A stretch of DNA of 64,000 bases from Paramacrobiotus metropolitanus. Its lineage: Eukaryota; Tardigrada; Eutardigrada; Parachela; Macrobiotidae. The stretch is taken from assembly GCF_019649055.1 (NCBI RefSeq), contig NW_026570299.1, positions 496,001 to 560,000 of the forward strand, read 5' to 3'. Below are positions 20,101 through 31,630 of this stretch, piece by piece (the first letter of the stretch is position 1; each line of letters opens with the position of its first letter). The notes beneath the pieces were generated by a model. It was given only the letters and a program-made list of their open reading frames with translations. It did no database searches and was not told where the DNA came from. Position numbers and translations under genes: made by a program.

Positions 20101-20791
20101 GAAGGGTTTTGCGCGCGTCAATTACCGCTCCTCTAATGGATATTAACCGGTGCTGTCATGTGCACTACCTTGGTTAGGGACACCGTCAGAATGACCTACA
20201 AACACTGCATGGTTAGTAATCACCACGATGGCTACTTCGCTTTTTAGCATATTTCGGTCACTTTGCGTATACCTGATCTCCGGTCACCAGCCATGCGGCA
20301 GCTACTTTAGTAACCGCCAGATATGCATGTGATCCCAACCCTTCTCATTCGATTTACTTTTTTATGAAAACGTTTTTATTATCATTATAGTTTTCAGATA
20401 AATTCCGTAAGCGAGATTTTTGTTGGTCAAAACGATTATTTCTAGTAAATTTTTTGCGTTTCGAAATACGATACGTGTGTGACCAGTTTTCGAAAACTTA
20501 TAACGCAAAGTGACCGACAGATGAGAAAGATATCACGGATAAACAGATATACGAACACAAATAATTTTTACTGATCTTTGCAATTCTAGGATTCATGCAG
20601 AATGGCAAACTGGTTTTTACCAGAATGTTCCCAAAAATCCCAACAACGGACGCCAGTAACAGTAAAACGGCAAAGATGACCTGTAGATGTGGATGCTCCT
20701 GCAAGTAGCTTGCTTCCACGGTGATGGCCGGCACGTTATAATCTACCATGTGCGGAATCGGCGGATGCGCGCTGCTAGAAACTGTCTCCAT
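17131..20791 (-). CDS. Melatonin receptor/moody-like class A GPCR (6 exons, 439 aa)
   Basis: Exons on the minus strand: 20791-20621, 19812-19601, 18968-18846, 18757-18710, 18451-18077, 17521-17131. The 1320 nt close in frame. TM1 is FAVLLLLASVVGIFGNIL. TM2 is SNIFIVNLAIADLIV. TM3 ends in ITAISVNRYIMICH, formed across a splice. TM4 is CLMCVALWLIS. The second loop has DPAYYICTF. TM5 is FYIVVGVFLPLSIVCFSY, TM6 is LAKTLFTVCIAFLICWSP (also across a splice), and TM7 ends NCILYGVTNARFRQGY. The NRY-x-x-ICH, YxCTF and ILYGxxNxxFRxxYR pattern is that of melatonin-like and moody/Tre1-type receptors. The Ser/Pro-rich tail is about 85 aa. Upstream in-frame codons before 20791 lack an ATG. The last acceptor is AAG and is the weakest splice. 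Ligand unknown. Confidence 0.8.
17852..17935 (+). repeat. Probable non-LTR retrotransposon 3' UTR remnant
   Basis: CCTTTTAACCCGAAAGATGG and the T-rich sequence after it resemble 46018-46090, just past the ORF end of the non-LTR copy in X3. The remnant lies within the last intron of the GPCR gene. No coding sequence remains. Confidence 0.4.
19095..19261. mobile_element. 167-bp Tc1/mariner-type MITE with TA target duplication
   Basis: The ends are imperfect inverted repeats: left CAGCTTAGGATAAAATGGTC, right end complement CAGTGTAGGACTAAATGGTC. They continue inward through CGCATA and an inner palindrome around AGTGCACT. TA flanks both sides (19093-19094 and 19262-19263). No ORF. It lies in intron 2 of the melatonin receptor-like gene. 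Confidence 0.75.
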
Positions 20792-22691
20792 AATATACAG
20801 CGTAAAAATTAAAATAATCAAAATTGGTTGAGACGCTTCTGCCTGATCGCATTACCGGCAACACACATTTTGACAAATAACGAAGACACACCAGTCATTC
20901 GCCGTACTGCGCGGGGAATGGCTTTTTCAATTGAGTACTGCCGCAAGGCACCAGGCATGTAATCCCTAAGAATTGAGGGATGAGTGGTTCAAATGGGCAG
21001 ACGAGGATGGTGCACTACATTGTAACGCACAAATGATGCGAAATTATACAGATATAATAAATATCACGTTTTCTCGAAATACAGCGCCCACGATTTCCGG
21101 GGAATACCCACCGGTTGATCTCACCGGGCAAATGACGCCGATCGGTAAACGTTGCAGCATGGGTGACAAATTTGACCTTTGAATAACCAGGTTTGCATCA
21201 TGGACTGCGTGTTCGGAGAACCCAAAACTTTGCCGCCAGAATATTGCCCTTATCAAGTGCCGTAAATTTGTACAAGCGAAGCTATGCGGTGCATATTTCC
21301 GGTGGGGAAAAACCGGCGAAAATGGCCTTGCTTTGCTGATAATTAGCGAATCAAGAAATATGTAAAAGCGCGGCCTAGCTAAACGGTTTACCGGCTGGAG
21401 AAAATAAGCCGCCAGCCGCGGGCGCTATCGGGAGTGGTTTGGGCAGTGGGAGCATGGTTGTTCAGAGCGAGTGTAAGCGGGTTTTAATGGGCGCAGCAAT
21501 CAATCTTTATTAAATTAAGCCGCGGAAAATTGCCCCCGAGATTGAGGCGGTGGGCAGAGCGGGTGTTAATTGGCCGCGACGCTCGCGTGATATATCCAGC
21601 GCAGTCAGGAACCCAGGATGCCCAAACAGACCGATCGGTTACATCCGCCCATTAGGCCAGCAGAGCGGAAGATGTTTTAGCCGTACCAGCTTCGTACTTT
21701 ACCGGCAACCGACTCTACCGACAGGGTGGCTACGTTTATCTATGATTTAGGTTCTGCGCAAACGTCATAAGGAAAAAAACAATTAAAAAAGTGCTGCAAT
21801 GGTTATCTATGGCTGCGCATTTGAAACAACCGGGAAGAACCGGTACGAGTGCAGAGTGCAAAAGCAACAAACAAATTAATGTTTTATAAAAATCCGCAGC
21901 TGTATTTTTATAAAGAATAATGCATTAAGAAAATCATTATCATTTTGTTAACTACTGATTCATATATGTTCATATAAGCACCTAATTCTATGATAACGTC
22001 CACATAAAGCAAATATAACGGTATATATGCAAAGACGTCAAACTCTCTTCTGCTAAAAATTATACTGTATCTGTATATGGGTATTCATATGTACGGTATG
22101 TACCTTATCGTTAAATGGAATATTAGTGTACAACAGGATTTACGTATGTCGGACATTCTTGTGCGCCATGCGCCCTCCTTCGCGTGGCAGCAGCGCTGGA
22201 GCACAGCAAAGTACTAGTACCGTGCCGTAGTTCATATATCTCAAGGCGGTCTTTTATTATATTTCCCGCTCATTGATGTGGTTTATGAAAAATTAAACGA
22301 GCTTGTGCATTACTACAAGCACACTGTTGTAGCCGCAGCCGGAGGGTACGTTTTCGAACAGACCGGATGCCTATATGACTAAAGGTACGCATAGGTACGA
22401 TCTAATGCATTTTCTTTCGCCAAACGTTTAGCAGCTGTTACCTAATTTAAATATACACATTAGCGCTTGGTGAGGACAGCTTCTTGATCTTGGTTGACTG
22501 CTTAGAAAGGGATGACATAATACCCTGCTTGAAAATGGTTTAATTAATAAGTGCAACGAACACAAGAATATTTTTTCCGACCTGTGCAACGCCTCGTGGA
22601 AAGCATGGCCACAGTTATTACTGCACAAAAATCCGTGGTTAATCTTTTTTACTGTTAATGAGCAAGCCACAGTAAACTGAAGAAACAAAAA
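20792..22691. other. 1.9-kb intergenic region between divergent genes
   Basis: It separates the minus-strand GPCR from the plus-strand secreted-protein gene, so it should hold both promoters. Small ORFs (20973-21182, 21550-21750) are unsupported. The part at 21380-21720 is more GC-rich than its surroundings, but I found no element boundary. Confidence 0.35.
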
Positions 22692-23705
22692 ATGATGGGA
22701 CCATTGATCGTTGTTCTCGTGTCGTCGCTTGTGGCCGCGCAGGATATTCAGACACGTTTGGACAATGATCAGACCGCCGTCCGCAAGGGTTTACCGGAAA
22801 TTTTTAAGCGACCGCTGCCGGTGCGCAGTCAACCGGAACCGTTACTGCCAGGCATCGGTAAGTAAACTGGTAAAGTTTAGACGACAAAGAATTATTGCAT
22901 CGTAAGAAGAAGTAGATCGCACAGCAAGTATAATATTTTAAAAAGATAGAGTTGAATAATATTTTTTCCCGCTGAATATTTTTGCTTTTAAGCGCACTTG
23001 CGAGTTCGTGCGACGCATGTGGCGCAACTTCCACTTTTCGGAGTGAAAGCAAAAATGGGTTTTCATTATATGAACAATAACGACGTTGCTTTTAGTCTTG
23101 TCAGCTGGTTTACTAGTTTGACGACGCAGATAGAACGGTGTCCTTAATTACGTGCTGAACACTAAACATTTTAACCCACAGTTTCGGTGCTGACGGCATC
23201 AGCATTGACAACGAACGTCATTCCAAGCATCACGCCTTCGACTACCAGAACAATTCAGTCCAGCCCAACGGAAAACACCACCCCCGCATTCACCGTCGCA
23301 TCGGTTAACAAGCAAGCCGTTATCGTCACTTCGACACTCGCTTCCGCCAACCAGACAACTGCTCCTTCCAGTACTATGCAGTCAACGATGACGACACCGT
23401 ACCAGAACAGCACCCCGTCGTATTCGTACCAGAACCCGGGCTATGCGAACCCGAATACCAATATGAATGCATATTCAAGAAGAACGAACAATAACTACGC
23501 CAACACTAACACGTACTCTGGTGGCGGGATGCAGAGCAACTACGGCAATAGAAACCAGTATCCAAGGAGGAATTACCGACAACATGGCGGTTACATTTAC
23601 GTCTCGCATCAGGACTACGGAACGTATTACACGAATCCCGATTTCTGGACGCTCATGACGGAGAACGATATCAACGATGATAATATGTTTAATAATAATT
23701 TCTAA
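22692..23705 (+). CDS. Secreted low-complexity Thr/Asn/Tyr-rich protein (2 exons, about 229 aa)
   Basis: Exon 1 is 22692-22857 and exon 2 is 23182-23705, joined in phase 1 (ATCG|GTAAGT ... CCACAG|TTT). The N terminus MMGPLIVVLVSSLVAAQ is a clear signal peptide. A charged segment with a possible dibasic site (EIFKRPL) follows. Exon 2 starts with about 80 residues rich in Thr, Ser, Ala and Pro, likely O-glycosylated. It then becomes Asn/Tyr/Gly/Gln-rich (YSYQNPGYANPNTNMN, NNNYANTNTYSGGG), with an acidic, Asn-rich end. There are no Cys residues in exon 2. The composition suggests an extracellular matrix, cuticle, mucus or adhesive protein. I do not recognise a family. A second ATG three bases downstream could also serve as start. 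Confidence 0.72.
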
Positions 23706-24128
23706 CCGACCAAAGCAGTTACACATCTGTTCCAAGAAAACTCCTCTCATCTTTTGTACAGTGTTTTTAAATCATAACGTTTATTTAAATACGTTGGCAG
23801 TTTGTGCTGCAGTTGAGCGTGAAACATGTGTACTGTACAGTCTCTGACCTGTATTGTTTTTATTGCAGAGCACCTTCCTATGAACTTTTTGCATCCGAGT
23901 TATAAAAAAAAACAGACAGAAAGTTATTCCGAGCGTTATAGCGCAAAGAACGCATGGTGTTTTAAGGTTTCTTATGAAAAATAAGCAAACATCATGAATA
24001 CAAAATAAGCGCAAATTTGCTTTCGTGTGGACAAACCGTTGACTACCAACGGAGGTTGACATGGGATACTGCTTTTTATTAATAACCAACACACATTTCG
24101 GGTAAGAAAAGGGAACACTCGATGCAAT
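23706..24128. other. Intergenic region, no gene seen
   Basis: 3' flank of the secreted-protein gene. TTTATT on the plus strand near 24074 would be an AATAAA for minus-strand transcripts from 24129 or 24489. Nothing else is recognisable. Confidence 0.35.
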
Positions 24129-24380
24129 TTATAACAGCAAAACTTCATTCAAACTATCCACTCCATCCATCGTCCCAAGGATAGATGCAGCATTTCCGCG
24201 CTGAATCTCCAGCGATAGTCGTTGGCGCAGGAATTCATGTGAACGCCGCTCTCCTGTGTGCTGCTGCAGTCTTTTGCCCAATTCCTTTACAATAGCCATA
24301 GCCGCCGGACCCCAAGGGCCCATCGTCTCAAATGCGATCGGGGAAAAGATGTAACGCCCTTCCAGATACGAGTACAAATG
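24129..24380 (-). pseudogene. 5'-truncated non-LTR retrotransposon ORF end
   Basis: Encodes only the last 80 or so residues of the R2-like protein: FSPIAFETMGPWG, KELGKRLQQHTGE, FLRQRLSLEIQRGNAAS and NEVLLL, then a stop. It is intact over this short span. The 5' edge (right side, 24386-24437) is a tract of repeated GGTTGACA-like octamers, possibly extra sequence made during insertion. It lies directly downstream of GPCR 24489-25508 in the same orientation and may sit in its 3' UTR. Confidence 0.75.
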
Positions 24381-24488
24381 GGACTGGTTGACATGGTTGA
24401 CACGGTTGACAAATGGTACAGTACAAATGGTTGACAATTATCATCAGAACTGATATATTCGTTGCTACATAAAATGCCCGACACGATC

Positions 24489-25508
24489 TCACCGTGGACG
24501 CTGTGTTCTGGCTTTGCGGAAACTAACAATCCACATCAACGGATCAAACACCAGCTGCACCATGTACATCATGTGACAATACTGGAACACCGTGAAGATC
24601 GTCCGTGATGGTTTCTCCACCAGGAAGCGCTGGTACAGCATGACGACGTCCAACGGCAGCCAGCAGATCACCACACTCAGCGTCGTCAACGTCAGAATCA
24701 AAAACGGCCGGACCACGCTGCGTTCGGGGGTGCGTGCCGGTTTCCCTTTCCCGTCGATCCGCGAAGCGTTAAACGTACTTTCCAAATTGTCTATCTTCCT
24801 TACGGATCCACTGCGTTCCATGCTATCCACCGCGTTTATCCGCTTCTTATTGAATCGTTTAATAACCAGGTAAACGTAGATCCCGGCAATGATGAACAGC
24901 GGCGCAAAGCGGTGTAGGACACTGTCTACCTTGCTGAAATAGGAATATCCGGGCGGCACCGGTGTGGAGCATAAGGACGGCGTTTCAAAGCGGACTTGAT
25001 AGGCATTGGGTTTGTAAATAAACACCGATGGCAGCTTGAACACATGGACGTACACCACGGTCAACACACAGATTAGATACGCCGTTTTCTTGGTGTGATA
25101 GTTACGATAACTGTGAGGATACGTCAACGCCCAGAGACGGTTGAAGGCAATCAACATGTGGCACATTACCGGTATCAGACTGACCACCAAGTGGAAATAC
25201 GAAAAGGTCAAGCAGGTAAGTAATCCGTAGGAATGAAATTCGATGTGGTAGACTTCGGTCAAGAAGATAAACGGGAACGCTCCGGCCAAGTAAACAGTGT
25301 TGGCGACATAGAGAAATAACAGATAAATCGTGAAGTGGTTGATGTATGCCGGATGAATTGCATGGACAATCAGGAGGGCAAAATTGAGAACGAAGGACGT
25401 GAACGCGGTGACTGTCTTTACGGCAAACTGTGGAGTAATCGTGGCGCCCGTGGCATTTTCGGATGGGTGGCCAGTTAAATTTGGAATGGATCGGTTGAAG
25501 ATATCCAT
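24489..25508 (-). CDS. Intronless rhodopsin-like GPCR of the NR-x-WA subfamily (339 aa)
   Basis: Single ORF with a true ATG at 25508. The N terminus has three N-glycosylation sequons (NRS, NLT, NAT). Seven TM helices are readable: about 33-55, 63-85, 100-125 (MCHMLIAFNRLWALTYPHSY after TM3), 145-163 (LICVLTVVYVHVF), 200-222, 275-295 (LTLTTLSVVICWLP) and 305-330 (QLVFDPLMWIV). The DRY motif is replaced by FNRLWA and NPxxY by DPLMW. The paralog at 5789-14778 has LNRVWA and DPVLF. TM7 runs almost to the stop, so the cytoplasmic tail is very short. An intronless copy beside a two-exon relative could be retroposed or have lost its intron. Ligand unknown. Confidence 0.88.
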   Translation of the reverse strand: MDIFNRSIPNLTGHPSENATGATITPQFAVKTVTAFTSFVLNFALLIVHAIHPAYINHFTIYLLFLYVANTVYLAGAFPFIFLTEVYHIEFHSYGLLTCLTFSYFHLVVSLIPVMCHMLIAFNRLWALTYPHSYRNYHTKKTAYLICVLTVVYVHVFKLPSVFIYKPNAYQVRFETPSLCSTPVPPGYSYFSKVDSVLHRFAPLFIIAGIYVYLVIKRFNKKRINAVDSMERSGSVRKIDNLESTFNASRIDGKGKPARTPERSVVRPFLILTLTTLSVVICWLPLDVVMLYQRFLVEKPSRTIFTVFQYCHMMYMVQLVFDPLMWIVSFRKARTQRPR

Positions 25509-26700
25509 ATTAAATCAAAAAAGAAAATTGCTCTAAATCTTCAACAACTAAAAAACAGCGTGGAAATATTTGCCGCTCGACAAATGCTTCTTCTGTTCCG
25601 CTGGTTATATTTCCTCTTACCGCGTTAAACACGTCAAACGTCCACGAGGTATACGCGTTAATTAAGTAACCGGAGATGTGTATGCGCGCCAGGGATGCTT
25701 TGTGAGAAAATTATGGAATAATTATTTTAACGATGTGCTCCGCGATCGGATGACGATGGACGCATACGGGGTAAGCCGGAAGTGTAAGTGGAGGAAATAA
25801 AGCGTTCTCTAGAACAATGTGCAACTGCCGGACGTTTACGTGACGGCTGAATAATAATTATAACAGTTTCAGCATGACGCGTGCTTATCTGGAAATAATC
25901 ATCATGATGTTCATTTGGAAAAAGAAAGAAATATCTCCGACTGACGTTCAACGAAGGTAATCTAATTATCCGAACGGGAACGTGTTGTCACGGCATCATT
26001 TTCCGATTATATCACCTAATTTACGGTGGAATAATGTTTGCGTATTCTTTCGCGGTCTTTTTCGTTAAATCGTAACCGGTTCTTAATCCAGCTACTTATC
26101 ATAAACTGGAAAATACATCACAAGACTAATGAGTGACGAAGCAGAAACCGTTTCCTGAACTACTTAAATTTGCTGATGATATACAACAAGCACATATTTT
26201 ACTGTAATACAACATTAATTACACATTTTACTGTAATACAACATTAATTTTCACATTACACGGTTTTAAATGCTTCAAGCGCGGTTTGATTTCGAGACGA
26301 TTGTCCCGGATGCTTGATACTGGTCAAATACGTTCACCAGATTGCAAAACAAGCACGGAGCTGCATTATGGTTACTGAAACTAACTGTAGGGCATCCAAA
26401 GCGGATTTTTTAACAAATCTGCATCTACAGAAAAGTATATGAAGGCTGGGAGCATAAGGTAAGGAAAATACATTTAAAGAGAAAAACAAGGGAGTTGCAA
26501 AAACACTGCGCTGAAGTCACAAACTACATCCTTCTCTTGATGAATCTGATGCAGCCTTCATTTTATGTGTCCAAGCAAAACAGAAGAACCACTCGTTATA
26601 TTTAGCGGGAAAATAATAATCATCATAATTAGGTATACTAGCGTCCCTGAGTTGCCAAGCATCGTTGTCCACGTATGAGTGTTAGGCTACCGTTGGTAAT
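25509..26700. other. Intergenic region downstream of the broken X2 locus
   Basis: No supported gene. I looked here for the missing last exons of X2 (DFEANNILR-type sequence) and did not find them. Repeats at 26181-26250 are noted separately. Confidence 0.4.
26181..26250. repeat. 30-bp direct repeat (copy 1) plus a local tandem partial copy
   Basis: Positions 26181-26210 are identical to 26701-26730. In addition the part ACTGTAATACAACATTAATT is repeated at once (26201-26220 and 26229-26248). Confidence 0.85.
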
Positions 26701-26730
26701 ATACAACAAGCACATATTTTACTGTAATAC
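26701..26730. repeat. 30-bp direct repeat (copy 2)
   Basis: Exact match to 26181-26210, 520 bp apart. It lies just past the last recognisable coding sequence of X2, so it may mark the edge of an insertion or duplication that removed the 3' exons. Confidence 0.85.
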
Positions 26731-27510
26731 CATTGGTTACTGATCGACGACGTCCACCATCTGACAATGCTTGAGAATATTCTCCTCTTTCGCTCCAAGC
26801 AGCGCGTGTGCTGCGCTACTGACGAAACATTTGCTCCATGTGCCGCGCGCCGAATTCTGATTTTTCCTGACAAGTAAAACGAAAATTAAATAAGTAAGCC
26901 AAGCGGCGATTGTGAACGCACTCGTAAGAGGATAGTACCATGGGCACACTTTATTTGGAAGAACATTAACAAGATCCAGTTTGACGTAGCAGGCGCGTGC
27001 TGCCAATGGTCCGACCGAGAACAGAATAGAAATACTGAAAAGTGGACACGCCCAGTGAGATATCATCGTCGCTGCCACACGCGTCCCGGGGACCAAGTGT
27101 TCGTGTGTCGGTGAAGCCTGTGAAAAAACCGCAAACTGTATTACAACAAAACTTTGTTGTGCCCACCGTTGCATAGATATTCACTTCTTAATGGAAATAA
27201 TGTAAAAGATGAGTTACTTTTTCAACGCTATCGCTTGGTGTACGAGTACTTGTACATTTGTTCACCTGTAGCACTTCTTATAGTTGACCGGGAAAGGCTG
27301 CAACTGATCCGGAGCGTCAAACTTGGCACACGTCATGTAAATGATGCCCTCGTTCTGGCAGGCAGCAAAATGTTCCGGATAGGTACCCCGCCGACTGGGA
27401 TCCTCCAGTAACAGTCGTAAGGCGCGCGAACTGCACACAATATGCGGACTGCAGCAATGAAGAACACATGGTCAAGAGAGTTACCAGCGTCTAAACCGCA
27501 CACATGTAAC

Positions 27511-27763
27511 TAATATATGATCGTTTCTCCTACACTATACGTAACGGAGAATACCGCCAAATCCCATCAATGATCTTTACTGTAGCCCACACGATAGATA
27601 ATGATTCGCTCAATCACAACTTCATCATGGCGCTGAGAAATCAGCATAGAAAACAGACGTCTTTAGACACAGATAGCTACGTGAAGATAGTTCACAACAA
27701 TTGCATAAACGCCGGATTACGCCGGTGAGCAACACTGTATACATGACTATGCGTCACACAGCA
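27511..27763 (-). repeat. 3' LTR of the Gypsy element
   Basis: 253 bp, starting TGCTGTGTGACG on the minus strand; the polypurine tract adjoins it. Confidence 0.92.
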
Positions 27764-27775
27764 CTCCCGTTCTTA
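27764..27775 (-). promoter_or_regulatory. Polypurine tract of the Gypsy element
   Basis: On the minus strand AAGAACGGGAG directly precedes the 3' LTR. Confidence 0.6.
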
Positions 27776-27907
27776 AGTTTGAAGCACGGCGAAAACCAAT
27801 CACTTTGAGAAACGGAACATAACTTGAACGATTGGATGACCGTAATGAAGGAAAACGCTATATAAAAAATTACATGAAAGAAGAGGTGCAAGCGTTAAGG
27901 CAAGGCA

Positions 27908-30900
27908 TTACGGCGAGGGTTCCCGTAGGGTCCGGTTACGAAGTGTCCGGATAACGGGGCGATCGGTTTCGTCGACGGGCTCGTCCGGTTTCCTGGCAGG
28001 ACGACGAGGTTTGGTGACGCAGTCCCGCTCAATTTCCACGCGCAGCTCGGGATCCACGTCCTCGACGGGAATGTCCCACTGTGAATCAGTGTCACCCATT
28101 AAATCCAAATCAGACAGAGGCTCCGTGAACAGTTTTAGTCTCTTTACGTGGACAACAAGAGTGTTTTTACCACGTTTTTTAGTACGCACAGACTGGATCT
28201 CGTAGTTAAGCTTTGATTTACGGCTAACCACTTTGTACGGTCCAAAGTAATGTGCGATTAATTTTGGAGACAAACCAACAGGAGTTACCGGCGTATACAA
28301 TAACACCAAATCACCGATTTGGAATTCACGCGGTTCTCTTTTGATATTGCCGGTCAACATATAACCAGCTTGGACATTCTCAATATTAGCTTTTGCAACA
28401 TCACTAGCCAGTTTAAGACGCTCAACGAGAGCCTGACTGTATTCGTGCATGTTATTCAAATTGTTATTCGGAAGTGCACCAAGCTGTGCGTCCATGACTG
28501 AACGGCACTCACGCCCGTACAACAAATAAAATGGTGTTTTATTTGTCGAGGCTTGCTTACTGGTGTTGTAAGCTGTAGTGACATATGGGAGATGTAGGTC
28601 CCAATCTTTTTGATTATCACTGACATACAGGCTAAGCATAACGGCTAATGTTTTATTGAACCGCTCAGTCAATCCATTACACTGTGGATTGTACGCTGTT
28701 GTGTTCAGATGCCGCGTTTGACATAGCACTAGAACTTCCTGAACTACATCTGACAGAAATGGACCACCTTGGTCACTCAAAATTCTTGACGGCGCACCGT
28801 GACGCAGTATTACTTGATGCACCAAGAAATTAGCAACTGCAATAGCGGTCTGCGCCGGAATAGCTTTTGTTTCCACATATTTTGTCAAATAGTCAGTACA
28901 GACTATGACATACCGGTTGCCTTTAGCGGTACGGGGAACAGGACCAAAAACATCCACTCCCACCATCTCGAATGCAGTGCCCACTGGAATTGGTTCAATA
29001 AGACCACCGGGTTTATCAGTTGGGACTTTACGAAGTTGACATTGTCGACAGCCGCGTATGTACTTACGCACATGATCACGCATGCGCGGCCAAAAGTAGC
29101 GCTGACGCACACGAGTATACGTGCGCCAAAATCCCAAATGACCGGATGTACGCTCGTCATGACAAGCGAACAATATGTCACGTCGCAAATGTTTTGGTAC
29201 TACGAGGAGCAGTACGTCTTCCCCGTCAACTAACGCTTTGCGATACAACAAGTTGTTTTTCATGGTATAACACACAGTGTCCCGAGACACCAAACCGATT
29301 GCCAACTTGTCAATCACATCACACAGTCGTGGGTCTTGCACCTGTTCATAGTGGAAATCTGGAGTGTCGGTCATGGCTACTAACATGTCCATTTCGACAT
29401 CAGCACTGTCAGCTGGTTCGACGGGATGTCGCGATAGCGCATCCGCATTTTGGTGACGTTTGCCGCTACGGTATACAATTTCAAAATTGTATTCTTGTAA
29501 CAAGACCGCCCACCTGCTCAGACGACCGGCTAATTCACGCCGGCTCATAAGCCAACACAGTGCACAGTGGTCTGTCACAATGCGAAACATCTTACCATAC
29601 AAATAAGGTCGTAACTTTTTAACCGACCAAACAATTGCCAGACACTCTTGTTCAGTGACCGCATAATTACGTTCTGCGGGACTGAAACTTTTGCTAACGT
29701 ACGCCAACACCCGTTCGCAGTCACCCAGTTTAGATACTAAACATGCGCCTATTCCAAGGCCGCTAGCATCGCAGTGTAGCTCGATCTCAGCATTTGGATC
29801 ATAATGAGCTAAAATCGGCGAACTAATTAGTGCGTGTTTGAGTTTTTCGAAAGCAACCATCTGTTCGGAAGACCACACAAACGGTTCGGTTTTTCTCGTT
29901 AACCGTACCAGCGGTTCCGATAGACCGGCAAAATCCCGTACAAACCGACGAAAATACGAACAAAGTCCTAAGAACGACTTTATGTCCGTGACATTTTCTG
30001 GTACTGGATAATCTGCGATTGCCAACAGTTTATCGGGATCGGGACTAATACCATTACGGTCAACGACATGACCAAGGTATTTGGTGCAATCGGACGCGAA
30101 AACACATTTTGATGGTTTAAGCACAATACCTGCGTGGCGAAGCTTGCGCAGTACGGCATCAAGGTGCTCCATGTGCTCTTCAAACGTCTTCGAATAGATG
30201 AGTACATCATCTATGTACACTATAACAAACTGCCATCTGAATTCATTCAGTATTTTGTCCATTGACCTTTGAAAGGTCGCCCCGGCGTTACACAAGCCGA
30301 AGGGCATACGGCTGAATTCATATAAGCCGTCAGGCGTCACAAAAGCGGTACGGTCCTTGCTGGACTCCGCTACGGGGATCTGCCAGTATCCCCACGCCAT
30401 ATCTAAGGAAGTAAAATAAGCGCACCCACCTAACTGATCAAGCGCGTCGTTCAAGCGGGGCATTGGGTACACGTCCTTCTTGGTAACAGCATTGACCCGG
30501 CGATAATCAACACAAAACCTCGTTGTGCCGTCTCGCTTGTGTACGAGTACAATGGGAGACGACCACGGGCTACAGGATGGGGTCACAATGCCTTGGCGGA
30601 GCATTTTATCAACTTCTGTACGAATGACAATACGCTCGGCCCACGATCGCCGGTAAGGAGGTTGGGACACTGGCAATGCACTGCCTGTGTCTATAACATG
30701 CGAAACTCCTTTACTTCGCCAATAGGGCGTTCAGCAGTGGGAAACACGCTTACGTGTTTGCGCAACACAGCGTGCAACTGTTCAGTTTGATCGGCAGTTA
30801 AATTTGCACCACACTGAATTTCTGGGAGTTCACACGTTTCAACCACCGAGCACTCTGGAACGCGGTCAACATACATTGGTGTCGCAGACGCAATATTCTG

Positions 30901-31630
30901 ACCCTTACCGATTGTTTGGGTCATGCGAGAGAAATTTGCAGACGCCAAATAACACACATTGTTGACAATTTTGACTAGCGCGTTTGATGTACGTAACCCT
31001 TTTGAGCGAACGTGTTAGCGTTTGGGGAAACTATAAACTCCATATTTTCTGGTTTCACACGGCCAGGAAATAGATTACGGTTTAGTTGACATTTCACCCA
31101 AGCTACGTGACCAGCGGAATGTGCACTTTGCGACTTGCAACAAGATTCCGCGCTTTCCATGGCCTGAACTGTTCGCCATCACGTTCATCAAAGCGCCGTA
31201 TAGTACGACCGGCATAATCAATTACTAGATCCGTTCGCATCAGAAAATCATTACCGACCAATAATTCACGATCGTACGTGTCTAGCACAAGTACGTTAAT
31301 TTGGTGCGAACAGTTTGCCAATAACACATCAACACAAACAGTGCCGACAGGCGATATCAATTTGCCACTAACACCTTTAACGGGCCGCCCGGTATATGAC
31401 TGAATACACAGATCTAACATCTGTGCACAGTGCACACTCATAATCGTTACAGCGGAGCCGGTGTCAATCACAGCAGGCACGGCCATACCATTAACATATG
31501 CCGTAGTGCAAACTGGAGCCGGAACAGTTGAATCGTCATTTGGTTCTTCTATCGGAAATGCATCGAAAGGAAAACCAGCAAAATCAGGGGGATCAGACGT
31601 ATGAGCAGCTAAACCCCTGTACTTAGCTAC
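27908..31630 (-). pseudogene. Gypsy Pol: protease, RT, RNase H, integrase (frameshifted linker)
   Basis: The protease (around 31480-31103) has the active-site VIDTGSAVTIMS and the flap-side ELLVGNDF. The long open part (30676-27908) has RT with KRDGTTRFCVDYR, TSLDMAWGYWQI, the YIDDVLIYS catalytic box and RNase H LHCDASGLGIGACL. The integrase has an HHCC zinc finger (HDERTSGHLG ... CRQCQ), the first Asp in VGVDVFGPV, the second in ILSDQGGPF and a Glu in GLTERFNKT. A GPY-type module (HYFGPYKVV) follows, then a charged tail. Between protease and RT the frame shifts more than once (near 31110, 31000 and 30710), so as written it cannot make one polyprotein. Given the young LTRs, assembly or sequencing errors are a real alternative. 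Confidence 0.88.

Noticed and set aside
24129-24437. A 102-codon ORF beginning MSTICTVPFVNRVN as a host gene
   Set aside because: Its last 80 residues match the retrotransposon tail also seen at 13611 and 60117; the first part is an octamer repeat tract.
28799-29550. Plus-strand ORFs of 144 and 176 codons
   Set aside because: Antisense to the Gypsy integrase and RNase H region, which explains the open frames.
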